Assembly (NCBI RefSeq): GCF_017875235.1
Contig: NZ_JAGGMI010000001.1
Coordinates: forward strand, 124,001 to 188,000
Direction of reading: 5' to 3'
Length of the DNA stretch: 64,000 nucleotides
DNA from: Asticcacaulis solisilvae
GTDB taxonomy: Bacteria > Pseudomonadota > Alphaproteobacteria > Caulobacterales > Caulobacteraceae
Shown: positions 15,169 to 24,507 of the stretch, one piece after another
How positions within the stretch are numbered: the stretch's first letter is position 1
How the letters are laid out: the number at the start of each line of letters is the position of its first letter
The notes under the pieces: generated by a model
Told to the model about the DNA's origin: nothing
Database searches by the model: none
The model's input: the letters and a program-made list of their open reading frames with translations, nothing else
Made by a program: the position numbers and the translations under genes

Positions 15169-16860
15169 ATGACACGGCTCCTTCCGCCCCAGATCGTGAA
15201 TCTCGTCTCGGGCGGCATGCGCGGGCCGCTTCTGGCCGCCTTGCTAACCCTGGTCTGCGCCATGCCGCTGGTCTTCCTGATGCCGCCGCTCGACCGCGAT
15301 GAGTCGCGCTTCGCCCAGGCGACGTCGCAGATGCTTGAGACCGGCGACTATATCAACATCAACTACCAGGAGACACCCCGGCACAAAAAGCCGGTCGGTA
15401 TCCACTGGCTGCAGGCCTTAAGCGTCAAGCTGACCTCTTCGGTCGCCGCACGCGACATCGCACCCTACCGGTTCCCGTCCCTGCTGGGCGCGGCCCTGGC
15501 CGCCTTTGCCTGCGCCTGGGGCGCTTCGCGGGCGTTCGGCACGCGCATCGGCACCAAGGCCGGGCTCCTGTTCGGCGTGACCTTCATGCTGGCGACCGAA
15601 GCCTTCTTCGCCAAAACCGACGCGATGATGTGCGGGCTGATCGTGCTGATGATGGCTGCCCTTAGCCAGATCTACCTCAGGACCCGCGACCTGCCGGCGG
15701 GCGCGCCCAAGCCTAAGGTCCTTAAGCTGAAATTCATCATGTGGCTGTCCCTGGCGGCCGCCATCCTGGTCAAGGGCCCCGTGCCCGCCATGGTGTTCGG
15801 CACCGCCATCCTGGCCCTGTGGGCGATGGACCGCCGCATCGGCTGGGCGAAACACCTCGGCTGGCTGTCGGGCCTGATCATGGTCGCGCTGATCTGCGGG
15901 CCATGGGCCATCGCCATTACCGTCACCACCGACGGCGCCTTCTGGACGTCCTCGATCGGCGGCGACCTCAAGGACAAGCTCGATAGCGGCTCCGAAGGCC
16001 ATTTCGGCCTGCCCGGCTACCACCTCTTCCTGCTGAGCGCGACCATGTTCCCGGCCAGCTGGCTGTTCGGCGGCGCCATCCAGACGGCGATCCAGCGCTG
16101 GAAGGAACCGGCCGTTCGTTTCGCCATCGCCTGGTTCGTACCCAGCTTCCTGATTTTCGAACTGATGCCGACCAAGCTGCCGCACTATCCCTTGCCCGTG
16201 TTCGCGGCCCTGGCCTGGCTGTGCGCCGTCTCTCTGGACGTGCCCCTGAAGCGCTGGGCGCGGATCGTCAATGGCGCATGCGGCATATTGGGCGGCGTCA
16301 TCTTTACCGCCATCGTCTTTTACGCTCATAGCGAATGGGGCGGCGGCCCCACCTTCCTGCTGGCCCTGCTGACCGCGACCGGCGCGCTGGTCCTGGCCCC
16401 CTTCGCGGGCTGGCTCTTGTGGCGCGGGCACCAGCGCTACGGCTTCGGCTTCCTGCTGGCCGCCGGGGTCATCACGCACCTGGGCCTGTTCAGCCTGGCT
16501 TCGGCCCTGACGCCGCTCTGGATGTCGCGTCAGTTGGAAACCGCCCTGCGTACGGCGCAGCTTGATCCTCGCCAGGGCAAGGCCCCCGGCCCCGTGGCCA
16601 CGCTCGGGTTCGCCGAGCCGAGCTTCGTTTTCGCCATGGGTACAAGAACGAAGCTGTGCAACGAAGACGCCCCCTGCGCCGTCCAGGCCCTGATCGACGG
16701 GCGGCCCGTGTTTGTGGAGTCGCGCCAGGAACAGGCCTTTCAGGCCGCCGCCCAGGCCGCCGGCGTTACGCCGCTGAAGGTGAGCCAGGTCAGCGGCCAT
16801 AACTATAATGGCGATGACGAAGTTCTAACCCTCTACAGAAACGCCCCCGAGACGCCCTGA
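15169..16860 (+). CDS. ArnT/PMT-family membrane glycosyltransferase
   Basis: The 563-residue polytopic protein belongs to the ArnT-like GT-C glycosyltransferases, which move a sugar from undecaprenyl phosphate to lipid A or another acceptor on the periplasmic side. The first periplasmic loop carries PPLDRDESRFAQATSQMLETGDYININYQ-type sequence with the catalytic Asp-Glu pair, and later come RHKKPVGIHWLQ and ELMPTKLPHYPLPVFAALAWL, all typical of ArnT. About 10-12 hydrophobic helices fill the N-terminal two thirds; a soluble domain closes the C-terminus. The acceptor and sugar are unknown. The divergent GT2 gene at 14115 could supply its lipid-linked sugar donor. Confidence 0.9.
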   Translation: MTRLLPPQIVNLVSGGMRGPLLAALLTLVCAMPLVFLMPPLDRDESRFAQATSQMLETGDYININYQETPRHKKPVGIHWLQALSVKLTSSVAARDIAPYRFPSLLGAALAAFACAWGASRAFGTRIGTKAGLLFGVTFMLATEAFFAKTDAMMCGLIVLMMAALSQIYLRTRDLPAGAPKPKVLKLKFIMWLSLAAAILVKGPVPAMVFGTAILALWAMDRRIGWAKHLGWLSGLIMVALICGPWAIAITVTTDGAFWTSSIGGDLKDKLDSGSEGHFGLPGYHLFLLSATMFPASWLFGGAIQTAIQRWKEPAVRFAIAWFVPSFLIFELMPTKLPHYPLPVFAALAWLCAVSLDVPLKRWARIVNGACGILGGVIFTAIVFYAHSEWGGGPTFLLALLTATGALVLAPFAGWLLWRGHQRYGFGFLLAAGVITHLGLFSLASALTPLWMSRQLETALRTAQLDPRQGKAPGPVATLGFAEPSFVFAMGTRTKLCNEDAPCAVQALIDGRPVFVESRQEQAFQAAAQAAGVTPLKVSQVSGHNYNGDDEVLTLYRNAPETP

Positions 16861-16896
16861 AGCGGTTCAAAGTCGATAAAGATAAATATGGCTGGG

Positions 16897-17898
16897 CTAT
16901 TCGGCCGGGACTTCGTCGTCGTCACGCAGACGCGGCCGCATCGAGGCACGCGCAACCGAGACGCCGAGAATGAAGGGGCTGAGCGCCAGAACGTAGAGCT
17001 TGCGCCACAGCGTGTCCGCACGCTTGCGGAAATAATAAACGAGGCCGACGCCTTTGTTCCATTCGACGAAGACCGGCTCGGCGCGCGAGGTCTGCCCTTC
17101 GTGTACGACCTCAGCCTTGGGATGGAAAAGCACAGCCCCGCCCATCTGGCGCGCCCGCCAGCATAGATCGACGTCTTCGACGTGCAGGAAGAAGCGGGCG
17201 TCGAAGCCCTTCAAACGGGCAAAATCATTGCGCGACGTGATGAAACAGGCACCCGATATGGTCGGAACCGAAATCGGTGCGTCTGGAAGAACCTCATCCT
17301 CCAGATGTATCTCGTACTTACGCAGGCTCTTGAAGACCCTGCTGAGATGCAGCAGGCTGATCAGCGTCGTGACCGGCGTCACTTCGCCGCGCCGCGCACC
17401 ACGCTGTTCCGTCAGATCCGGGTTGAGAAGCCGCGCGCCGACGATGCACGGGGAAGCCTGCCCTGTAGCGGCCTCGATCAGCTTGTCGATGCAGCCCGGC
17501 CGGAGCTGTGCGTCCGGGTTAAGGAAGACCAGCCAGGGCTGGTTGGCCAGATGCGCGCCCAGATTGGCGGCCTTGGCGAACCCGATATTGCCCTGCCCCT
17601 GGACGAGCAGGATATGGTCGTAGGTCTCGCTTAAGGCCTTTAGGCGCTCCGCCATCGCGACGGGTGAACCGTTGTCAATGATGATGAATTGCTCGACGCG
17701 CGGGTCCTTCAGGACCGCCTCGATGCTTTCGAACAGGATCTGGCCCGTGTGATAGACGATCATGATGACCGTCACCCCGCCGGCGGGATTGTCATAAAGC
17801 GTCATGTCGAGATGCGACATGAATGCGCGCGCTTCTCCCGAGGCCAACTTACGCGAGGCAAGCAGTTCGGTAATCGAAGACGGCAGATTGTGATTCAT
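16897..17898 (-). CDS. Family 2 glycosyltransferase, rhamnosyltransferase-like
   Basis: The 333-residue protein has a GT-A domain at about residues 40-290: VTVIMIVYHTGQILFESIEA, FIIIDNGSP, NIGFAKAANLGAHL and the metal motif FLNPDAQL. Further on are GACFITSRNDFARLKGFDARFFLHVEDVDLCWRARQ-type sequences seen in WbbL/WcaE rhamnosyltransferases for O-antigen or capsule. The C-terminal segment YVLALSPFILGVSVARA is hydrophobic and may touch the membrane. Start ATG at 17898, 14 bp after thrS, so it may be co-transcribed with thrS. The sugar is not known. Confidence 0.85.
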   Translation of the reverse strand: MNHNLPSSITELLASRKLASGEARAFMSHLDMTLYDNPAGGVTVIMIVYHTGQILFESIEAVLKDPRVEQFIIIDNGSPVAMAERLKALSETYDHILLVQGQGNIGFAKAANLGAHLANQPWLVFLNPDAQLRPGCIDKLIEAATGQASPCIVGARLLNPDLTEQRGARRGEVTPVTTLISLLHLSRVFKSLRKYEIHLEDEVLPDAPISVPTISGACFITSRNDFARLKGFDARFFLHVEDVDLCWRARQMGGAVLFHPKAEVVHEGQTSRAEPVFVEWNKGVGLVYYFRKRADTLWRKLYVLALSPFILGVSVARASMRPRLRDDDEVPAE

Positions 17899-17912
17899 GA
17901 CAAGGCTCCCCC

Positions 17913-19913
17913 CTATGCCATCGGTTCTAAGGTAACAAACTCCTCGGTACGCGAATACTGTGACACATCCGTGTCGGTACGCAGATCCGGCGGCAGGGCG
18001 TCGTTGTGTAAACGCTCCGCTGCCTCATAAAGATTCAATGTGGTTTGCCCCTCCCCCCCCAGGAATCGCAGCGCCACTTCACCGGTCTCGGCTTCCTTTC
18101 GGCCGACGACCGCGATCACCGGAACCTTCTTAACCGAATGCTCTCGCACCTTATAGTTGATTTTTTCATTACGCAAATCGGTTTCGACTCTTAAGCCGCG
18201 CGCGCGGAATTCCGCTGCGACCTTTTCGGCATAATCGTTGGCGTCCGACGTGATTGGCGCGACGACGACCTGCACAGGCGACAGCCATAGCGGGAATTTT
18301 CCGCCATAGTTTTCGATCATAATGCCGATGAAGCGTTCGAACGATCCCAGGATGGCGCGGTGAAGCATGACAGGACGCTGCCGCGAACCGTCCTCGGCGA
18401 CATATTCCGCGTCGAGCCGTTCCGGCAGGACGTAGTCGAGCTGCAGCGTGCCGCAGGTCCATTCGCGGCCGATGGCGTCCTTGACGATGAAGTCCAGCTT
18501 CGGCGCGTAGAAGGCCCCATCCCCCTCTGCAATGACAGGCTCGACGCCGGCCTGCTTGGCAGCCTCGGCCAGCATGCCCTCGGCCTTGTCCCAGAAGTCA
18601 TCGCTTCCGGCGCGCGTCTCGGGGCGCGTCGCCAGGTTGATGCGCGCCGTCTCCATGCCGAGATCGCCATGGATGGTCTTGGTCAGGCGGACGAACCGGG
18701 CCGTCTCGTCGACGATCTGGTCCTCGCGGCAGAAGATGTGGGCGTCGTCCTGGGTGAAGCCGCGCACGCGCATCAGGCCGTGCAGCGAACCCGACGGCTC
18801 ATAGCGGTGGCAGGCGCCGAACTCGGCCATGCGGATCGGCAGTTCGCGATAGGAGCGCAGGCCGACATTGAAGATCTGCACATGCCCCGGGCAGTTCATC
18901 GGCTTCAGCGACAGGGTTTCGCCCTCGACCGTCTCGCAGACGAACATGTTGGGGCGGTACTTGTCCCAGTGACCAGATTTTTCCCAGAAGGAGCGGTCGA
19001 GCACCTGCGGCGTCTTGACCTCGACATAACCTGCGGCATCGAGGCGGCGGCGCATATAGGCTTCGAGCGTGCGCCACAGCTGCCAGCCTTTGGGATGCCA
19101 GAAGACCATGCCCCGGCCCTCTTCCTGCATGTGGAACAGGTCCATCAGGCGGCCCAGCTTGCGGTGGTCGCGCTTTTCCGCCTCTTCCAGGCGCGTGACA
19201 TAGGCTTCCAGTTCGGCGTCGGTCGTCCAGGCGGTGCCGTAGATGCGCTGAAGCTGGGCGTTGCGATGGTCGCCGCGCCAATATGCGCCGGCCAGCTTGG
19301 TCAGCTTGAAGGCCTTGCCGGTGAACTTCGACGACGGCAGGTGCGGCCCGCGGCACAGGTCCTTCCATTTGTCGCCGTGACGATAGATGGTGATGGTTTC
19401 GGTGCCCGGCAGGTCACGGATGATCTCGGCCTTGTAGGCCTCGCCGATCTCTTCGAAGTGCCTGATGGCCGCGTCGCGGTCCCAGACCTCGCGCACGATC
19501 TTTTCGTCGCGATCGACGATCTCGCGCATCTTGGCTTCGATTTTCGGCAGGTCGTCGAGGCTGAACGGCTCTTCGCGCGCGAAGTCGTAATAAAAGCCGT
19601 CCTCTATCGCCGGACCGATGGTGACCTGGGTGCCGGGGAACAGTTCCTGTACGGCCTCGGCCAGGATGTGCGCGGCGTCGTGACGGATGATCTCCAGCGC
19701 CTCGGGCGCCTCGCGCGTCAGGATTTCGAGTTTTCCACCCGTTTCCAGCGGCCGGTCGAGATCGAGCAGTTCGCCGTCGAGCTTGATCAGGACAGCCTTC
19801 TTCGCCAATGACTTCGACAGACTTTCGGCCACTGCCCGACCGGTTGTTCCCATTTCAAAGGCACGCACCGCGCCATCGGGAAAGGTCAGGTCGATCATAC
19901 CAGCAGCCGACAT
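17913..19913 (-). CDS. thrS: Threonyl-tRNA synthetase
   Basis: ThrS charges tRNA-Thr and edits mischarged Ser. The 666-residue protein shows the N-terminal TGS domain (about 1-65), the editing domain with the HxxxH-type zinc site ([18 protein letters not shown]), class II motif 2 ([21 protein letters not shown]), the catalytic zinc Cys in MNCPGH, motif 3 ([12 protein letters not shown]) and the anticodon-binding domain ([11 protein letters not shown]). No T-box leader is visible upstream. It lies 84 bp downstream of yidD on the same strand. Confidence 0.97.
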   Translation of the reverse strand: MSAAGMIDLTFPDGAVRAFEMGTTGRAVAESLSKSLAKKAVLIKLDGELLDLDRPLETGGKLEILTREAPEALEIIRHDAAHILAEAVQELFPGTQVTIGPAIEDGFYYDFAREEPFSLDDLPKIEAKMREIVDRDEKIVREVWDRDAAIRHFEEIGEAYKAEIIRDLPGTETITIYRHGDKWKDLCRGPHLPSSKFTGKAFKLTKLAGAYWRGDHRNAQLQRIYGTAWTTDAELEAYVTRLEEAEKRDHRKLGRLMDLFHMQEEGRGMVFWHPKGWQLWRTLEAYMRRRLDAAGYVEVKTPQVLDRSFWEKSGHWDKYRPNMFVCETVEGETLSLKPMNCPGHVQIFNVGLRSYRELPIRMAEFGACHRYEPSGSLHGLMRVRGFTQDDAHIFCREDQIVDETARFVRLTKTIHGDLGMETARINLATRPETRAGSDDFWDKAEGMLAEAAKQAGVEPVIAEGDGAFYAPKLDFIVKDAIGREWTCGTLQLDYVLPERLDAEYVAEDGSRQRPVMLHRAILGSFERFIGIMIENYGGKFPLWLSPVQVVVAPITSDANDYAEKVAAEFRARGLRVETDLRNEKINYKVREHSVKKVPVIAVVGRKEAETGEVALRFLGGEGQTTLNLYEAAERLHNDALPPDLRTDTDVSQYSRTEEFVTLEPMA

Positions 19914-19997
19914 AGTCTATTCTTTCATTGGCGACCTGTAGCCCTTACCGCAGGCTTCATCGCTCAGGCAGTGATGGCTGACGACGCGGCGGCGTTT

Positions 19998-20243
19998 TCA
20001 GCCCGTATGTCCCGCGTCTTTCGGCGGGACTGGGTCGTAGCCGAAACCGCCTCCAGGGCGGCACCGGCAGATTCGCTTTACGCCCATCCATGACCCCGAC
20101 AGCGGGCCGTGTTCGATAAGCGCCTCAGCCATGTATTCCGAACAGGTAGGCCGAAAACGGCATGCCTGGCCGATATAGGGCGAAAGGGTCAGCTTGTAGG
20201 CCCGTAAAGCCCCGCGCACACACATTTCGTACAAAGCGGCCAT
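19998..20243 (-). CDS. yidD: Membrane protein insertion efficiency factor YidD
   Basis: YidD is a small membrane-associated protein that helps YidC-dependent insertion. The 81-residue product contains the conserved core YKLTLSPYIGQACRFRPTCSEYM and the basic GVKRICRCRPGGGFGYDPVP. The length and all conserved Cys are normal. Confidence 0.95.
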   Translation of the reverse strand: MAALYEMCVRGALRAYKLTLSPYIGQACRFRPTCSEYMAEALIEHGPLSGSWMGVKRICRCRPGGGFGYDPVPPKDAGHTG

Positions 20244-20418
20244 CGCGTCTCAAATCATGAAACGCCGGCAGACGTCAAGCATGGCTCTATTTCGCACATG
20301 CAGCATAAATCGCAGATTCAACTGTTTGGCAAGTCACTTGCGGTTTCGGAGTCATTTCTGTCCCGGGCGTGACCAAATCGCCGCACCTGATTCCGACGCC
20401 CGTATTCGCGCGCCGGGG

Positions 20419-20856
20419 TCAGGCGGCAAATCGCGGCGCGGCGCGGCAAATCGCCTCGCAGGTGGCTTCCAGCGCCAGCAGGGTCGAGGCGTGGCGCGCC
20501 GGATAGTCCTTTACGCCGCTGAGGATATGCAGGTCGGCGAAGCGCTCCGGGAAGGCCGCCGCCTCGCCTTTCAGCAGGGCGCGAAGGGCGTCGCGCGCCG
20601 CGAATACGTCCGCGACCGGCGCGCCAATGACATGCTGGGACAGGATGGCCGCCGCCGCCTGGCCCAGCGCGCAGGCCTCGACCTCCATGGCGAAATCGCC
20701 GACCGTGTCGCCGTCCAAGCGGACCTCGACATGGACCGTCGATCCGCACAGCTTGGCGACGCGGTCGGCGGCACCCTGCGGTGCCCGCAGGCGGCCGAGG
20801 TGCTGGAGCTGCGTCGTCCGGCGCAGGATTTCGCGGGAATAGAGTTCGTCGATCAT
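20419..20856 (-). CDS. IscU/SufU-like iron-sulfur scaffold protein
   Basis: The 145-residue product has the NifU N-terminal scaffold fold: MIDELYSREILRRTTQLQHLGRL, then the first Cys in KLCGSTVHVEVRLDGD and the second in VEACALGQAAAAIL. The third position, where IscU/SufU have Cys in RxxCA, reads PARHASTLLALEA, so a His stands in its place. This variant is, as far as I recall, common in the alphaproteobacterial branch of the family. The frame extends to 21021 without conserved sequence; the Met at 20856 is taken as the start. It sits between yidD and an SRPBCC gene. Confidence 0.8.
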   Translation of the reverse strand: MIDELYSREILRRTTQLQHLGRLRAPQGAADRVAKLCGSTVHVEVRLDGDTVGDFAMEVEACALGQAAAAILSQHVIGAPVADVFAARDALRALLKGEAAAFPERFADLHILSGVKDYPARHASTLLALEATCEAICRAAPRFAA

Positions 20857-20896
20857 CACATATACATAGGGGCACGAAACCCAAAGCGCAGCCTGG

Positions 20897-21454
20897 TTAC
20901 TTCTGCTTTTTGCGGCCCCACATGTGCGGCATTTCGACGGCGCGCGGCGGGGGTCCGAGGTTGGGCTTCTTGGGCTCGGGCGGCGGCAGGTGGGCGCGGC
21001 GCTTGACCGGCGCATCGGCATAGGCCTGCTCGGCGCGCGCCTTCACCGCCTCGGCGAAACGCTCGAAGCCGACTTTCAGGAACTTGCTGTAGCGGCGGCC
21101 TTCGCGTTCCGACAGAAAGCCGTCGAACAGGGCGCCGACCGAGAAGGACGAACCGCTGTCGGACAGGGCGTCCATCTCAAAGTAGCGGATCAGCCGGCCT
21201 TCATAGAACTTCTTCGGGACAGCAATGTGGATGTGCGACAAGGGCTGCCAGTCGGCCAGGGCGCCGGTGATCTCCCAGGTGCCCAGTCCTTCGTAATACT
21301 CTTCAAAGGCAATCGGCGCGCCGAAGCTTAAACGTCCCGAGGCCTTCTTATGGATTGGGCTCCATTCCGGCCACTTTTCGATCTCGGCGATGACGTCGTA
21401 GACGTCGTCGACAGGTGCTGCGACGCCGATACGGAATTCGACTTTGTAGCTCAT
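20897..21454 (-). CDS. SRPBCC (START-like) domain protein
   Basis: The 185-residue protein starts with the polyketide-cyclase/START signature VAAPVDDVYDVIAEIEKWPEWSP (about residues 11-33) and continues with alternating strands up to a long C-terminal helix (FLKVGFERFAEAVKARAEQ). This fold binds hydrophobic ligands in a deep cavity; the ligand here is unknown. A basic, Pro-rich tail (RRAHLPPPEPKKPNLGPPP) follows. It begins 3 bp after cysS and is probably translated from the same message. Confidence 0.85.
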   Translation of the reverse strand: MSYKVEFRIGVAAPVDDVYDVIAEIEKWPEWSPIHKKASGRLSFGAPIAFEEYYEGLGTWEITGALADWQPLSHIHIAVPKKFYEGRLIRYFEMDALSDSGSSFSVGALFDGFLSEREGRRYSKFLKVGFERFAEAVKARAEQAYADAPVKRRAHLPPPEPKKPNLGPPPRAVEMPHMWGRKKQK

Positions 21455-21457
21455 GCT

Positions 21458-22855
21458 TTAAGCCCCCACCTTCAGTTTCCATGTCGGACCGGACGGACTG
21501 TCCATCACCTCGACGCCCAGTTCGTCCAGCGCCTTTCGGATGCGGTCGGCCTCGGGCCAGTTCTTGGCGGCGCGCGCCGCGGTGCGCTCATTGAGCAGGC
21601 CTTCGACCTGGGCCGTCAGGTCGTCGTCAGCGCCGGCCTTGAACCAGGCATCGGCGTCGCCTTGCAGCAGGCCCAGCACCCGGCCAGCCGCCAGCAGGGC
21701 TGCCTTGGCTGCCGTGCGGGTAGCGTCGTCGCCGGCAGTTTCGATATCGCGCGCCAGGCTCGACAGCTCGGCCAGGGCGCGCGGCGTGTTCAGGTCGTCG
21801 CACAAGGCTTCGAGCACGGCCGGCGATACATTGGCATCCACTATCGGCAGGTCCTTGACCTTGCGCAGGGTGCCATAGAGTCCATCGAGCCGTGCGCGCG
21901 TCTGGGCAATCAGTTCGCCGGTCCAGTCGAGCGGGCCACGATAATGCGCCGACAGCAGGGCCAGGCGGATGACCTCGCCGGGCACTTCCTTGATCAGTTC
22001 ATGGACCAGCTTCACATTGCCCAGGCTCTTGGACATCTTCTCGGCATCCATGGTCAGGAAGCCGTTGTGCATCCAGTAACGGGCGTACTGCGCCTCATGG
22101 CCATGGCTATGCTGGGCGCACAGGCCTTGCGCGATCTCGTTTTCGTGGTGCGGGAAGATCAGGTCGTGGCCGCCGCCATGAATATCGATCGGCAGGCCCA
22201 GATTGGCCTCGATCATAGCCGAGCATTCGATATGCCAGCCAGGACGGCCTGGCCCCCACGGGCTCTCCCACACCGGTTCACCCGGCTTCGAAGGCTTCCA
22301 GAGCACGAAGTCATGGGCATTGCGCTTGTAGGGCGCGACCTCGACGCGCGCGCCGGCGATCATGTCGTCGACCGAGCGCTTGGACAGGGCGCCATAGCCC
22401 TTGAACGAGTCGACGTCGAACAGGACGTGGCCCTGCTCGGCATAAGCGTGGCCGTTGGCGACGATATCGGCGATCTGTTTGACGATGGCGTCCATATTGT
22501 GCGTGACGCGCGGTTCCAGCGTCGGTCTGAGCGCGCCCAGCGTCGCCATGTCCTCATTATATATGTCGGCGAAGCGGTTGGTTATGACGTCGATCTCCAC
22601 GCCCTGCTCCATCGCCGCCTTGTTGATCTTGTCGTCGACGTCAGTGATGTTGCGCGCATAGACGACATGGTCCTGGCCATAGAGCTGGCGCAGCAGGCGG
22701 AACAGCACGTCGAACACGACGACCGGACGGGCATTGCCGATATGGGCGTAGGAATAGACGGTCGGACCACAGACGTACAGGGTAATCCGTGACGGGTCCC
22801 GCGGAGTGAATTCGACCTTTTCGCGCGTCAGTGTGTCGTGAATATGCAGTTTCAT
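21458..22855 (-). CDS. cysS: Cysteinyl-tRNA synthetase
   Basis: CysS charges tRNA-Cys. The 465-residue class I enzyme has the zinc Cys in CGPTVYSYAHIGNARP with the HIGH-type AHIGNAR, the second zinc ligands in GWHIECSAM and IFPHHENE, and the KMSKS loop in AEKMSKSLGN. Start ATG at 22855. It heads a minus-strand unit with the SRPBCC gene. Confidence 0.97.
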   Translation of the reverse strand: MKLHIHDTLTREKVEFTPRDPSRITLYVCGPTVYSYAHIGNARPVVVFDVLFRLLRQLYGQDHVVYARNITDVDDKINKAAMEQGVEIDVITNRFADIYNEDMATLGALRPTLEPRVTHNMDAIVKQIADIVANGHAYAEQGHVLFDVDSFKGYGALSKRSVDDMIAGARVEVAPYKRNAHDFVLWKPSKPGEPVWESPWGPGRPGWHIECSAMIEANLGLPIDIHGGGHDLIFPHHENEIAQGLCAQHSHGHEAQYARYWMHNGFLTMDAEKMSKSLGNVKLVHELIKEVPGEVIRLALLSAHYRGPLDWTGELIAQTRARLDGLYGTLRKVKDLPIVDANVSPAVLEALCDDLNTPRALAELSSLARDIETAGDDATRTAAKAALLAAGRVLGLLQGDADAWFKAGADDDLTAQVEGLLNERTAARAAKNWPEADRIRKALDELGVEVMDSPSGPTWKLKVGA

Positions 22856-23087
22856 CTGGAAATTTGGTTGTAATGACCGGGTATCGTCCCATATAGACGC
22901 CGTCAGGTCTTTGCACCACGTTTATGTTTGCGCGCGATAATCCAATTCGCGGCTTATGCGTATGCAGATGCTGTCAGCTTCCGGCGCAGGCCTGGGGCAT
23001 GATTGTGAGTACATGAGGGATGCCACGCGTCATTTCCGGAACCGTCGTTCCGGCGCCACTCGGCCCTCTGGGGATTAGATATTGAAT

Positions 23088-23729
23088 ATGGACAGCCTCG
23101 ATCCGGTCTCGGCGGAAAATCTGCTCAACAGCTCGCGTCCGAAGAGCATCACCACCTTCACCAACCGTCCCAGCAAGGAAGAAGCGATGGCCGCCGTGCG
23201 CACGCTCCTGGCCTGGGCCGGCGACAATCCGGAGCGCGAAGGCCTCAAGGATACGCCCAAGCGGGTCGTCGAAGCCTATGACGAATGGTTCCAGGGCTAT
23301 ACGGCCGATCCGGCCAAGGAACTGTCGCGCACCTTCGAGGACGTCCAGGGCTATGACGACATGGTCCTGCTGCGTGAGATCGACGTGGAATCACACTGCG
23401 AACATCATATGGCGCCCTTCCTCGGCAAGGCCTATGTCGCCTACATGCCGACCGACAAGGTGGTCGGCATCTCCAAGATCGCCCGCGTCGTCGAAATCTT
23501 CGCCAAGCGCCTGCAGACTCAGGAAACGATGACCAAGCAGATCGCCGACGCCATCGAAACCTCGCTGGCGCCACTGGGCGTCGCCGTCCTGATCGACGCC
23601 GAACACCAGTGCATGACCACGCGCGGCGTCCACCACAAGCACGTGACGACGATCACCACCCGCTTCACCGGCGTCTTCAAGACCGATGCGGCGCTTCAGG
23701 ACCGATTCCTCAAACTGGCGCAGAAGTAG
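23088..23729 (+). CDS. folE: GTP cyclohydrolase I
   Basis: FolE converts GTP to 7,8-dihydroneopterin triphosphate, the first step to folate. The 213-residue protein contains the zinc and active-site motifs [14 protein letters not shown] and [13 protein letters not shown], and the N-terminal [24 protein letters not shown] six bases upstream is in frame, but the ATG at 23088 is preferred. A 7-bp stem with loop CGTC (23038-23055) lies just before the gene. folP and serC, thiD elsewhere in the window are further cofactor genes but not in one operon. Confidence 0.96.
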   Translation: MDSLDPVSAENLLNSSRPKSITTFTNRPSKEEAMAAVRTLLAWAGDNPEREGLKDTPKRVVEAYDEWFQGYTADPAKELSRTFEDVQGYDDMVLLREIDVESHCEHHMAPFLGKAYVAYMPTDKVVGISKIARVVEIFAKRLQTQETMTKQIADAIETSLAPLGVAVLIDAEHQCMTTRGVHHKHVTTITTRFTGVFKTDAALQDRFLKLAQK

Positions 23730-23767
23730 GCCTTAAGGTTTACCGGGCCCGCACCCGTTAGACGCGA

Positions 23768-23798
23768 CCGCGCGGCCGGCAATTCGCCTGCCGCGCGG
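23768..23798 (+). terminator. Hairpin downstream of folE
   Basis: CCGCGCGGC pairs perfectly with GCCGCGCGG across a 13-base loop, 38 bp after folE. The following bases TGTCGTTTC make only a weak T tract, so termination is likely but not certain. Confidence 0.55.
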
Positions 23799-23931
23799 TG
23801 TCGTTTCATGACGGCTTTTTGAAATATCTTAATCTCTCTCCCTTATGGCTGCTTTTCAACGGCTTTAGCCTTTACAAGCAGCGGGGATTTGGCCTAAATC
23901 GTTCCTAACGGTTTTGTAAGGATGCGATTTG

Positions 23932-23960
23932 TTGCGTGTCCTCATGGCCGATGGCATAAT
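23932..23960 (+). promoter_or_regulatory. Candidate sigma-70 type promoter of exbD1
   Basis: TTGCGT and CATAAT are separated by 17 bases, 58 bp before the ATG of the exbD gene at 24018. A small hairpin (GCCTGC-ACCCGAC-GCAGGC, 23972-23990) lies in the predicted leader. Confidence 0.45.
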
Positions 23961-24017
23961 TTCTTAACGCCGCCTGCACCCGACGCAGGCCTTGGGCGTC
24001 TCAGAGGGAGTTGACAT

Positions 24018-24452
24018 ATGGGCGCAAAGCTCGGCGGTGGTGGTGGCGGTCGTTATACCGTTACGCAGAATTCGGACATCAACGTGACGCCGTTCGTCGA
24101 CGTCATGCTCGTGCTTCTCATCATCTTCATGGTGTCCATCCCGACCGCGACCGTGTCGATCAAGCTCGACCTGCCGCCGGCGAAGGCGCCGCCCACGGCT
24201 GAAAAGAAGAAGGATCCGATCTTTATCTCGGTTATGGGCAAGGAAGACATCTATGTCGGCCCGACCAAGGTGACGCTCGACCAGCTGCCGGACGCCGTCC
24301 TGGCCGCCCTGCAGTCGCCGACCCCCTACGAAGAGCGCGTCCTGATCCGTGGCGACAAGGACATCGAATACGGCGACTTCGTTTCGGTCCTGAACACGCT
24401 TCAGCAAAACGGCTTCACCAAGGTCGGTCTGATCAACGAAGACCTCGACTAA
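24018..24452 (+). CDS. ExbD/TolR-family biopolymer transport protein, paralog 1
   Basis: ExbD/TolR proteins form proton channels with ExbB/TolQ and energise TonB or Tol-Pal. The 144-residue product has a Gly-rich cytoplasmic start (GAKLGGGGGG), one membrane helix at about 25-43 with the conserved proton-carrying Asp28 in PFVDVMLVLLIIFMV, and a periplasmic domain (about 62-144). No exbB, tonB or tol gene is adjacent: folE is upstream and a GH28 gene is convergent downstream. Ribosome site GAGGGAG. A close paralog lies at 28483. Confidence 0.93.
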   Translation: MGAKLGGGGGGRYTVTQNSDINVTPFVDVMLVLLIIFMVSIPTATVSIKLDLPPAKAPPTAEKKKDPIFISVMGKEDIYVGPTKVTLDQLPDAVLAALQSPTPYEERVLIRGDKDIEYGDFVSVLNTLQQNGFTKVGLINEDLD

Positions 24453-24476
24453 GGTTTTCCGGAATACGGAATTCAA

Positions 24477-24505
24477 AACCCCGGTGGTGCGCCACCGGGG
24501 TTTTT
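24477..24505 (+). terminator. Rho-independent terminator of exbD1
   Basis: AACCCCGGTGG pairs with CCACCGGGGTT over a 4-base loop, followed by TTTTTC. The same stem can serve the convergent GH28 gene, which stops at 24508. Confidence 0.92.
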
Positions 24506-24507
24506 CG

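Noticed and set aside
23013-23078. A 21-residue leader peptide before folE
   Set aside because: The ATG lacks a ribosome site, the peptide has no run of one amino acid, and the downstream hairpin has no T tract.
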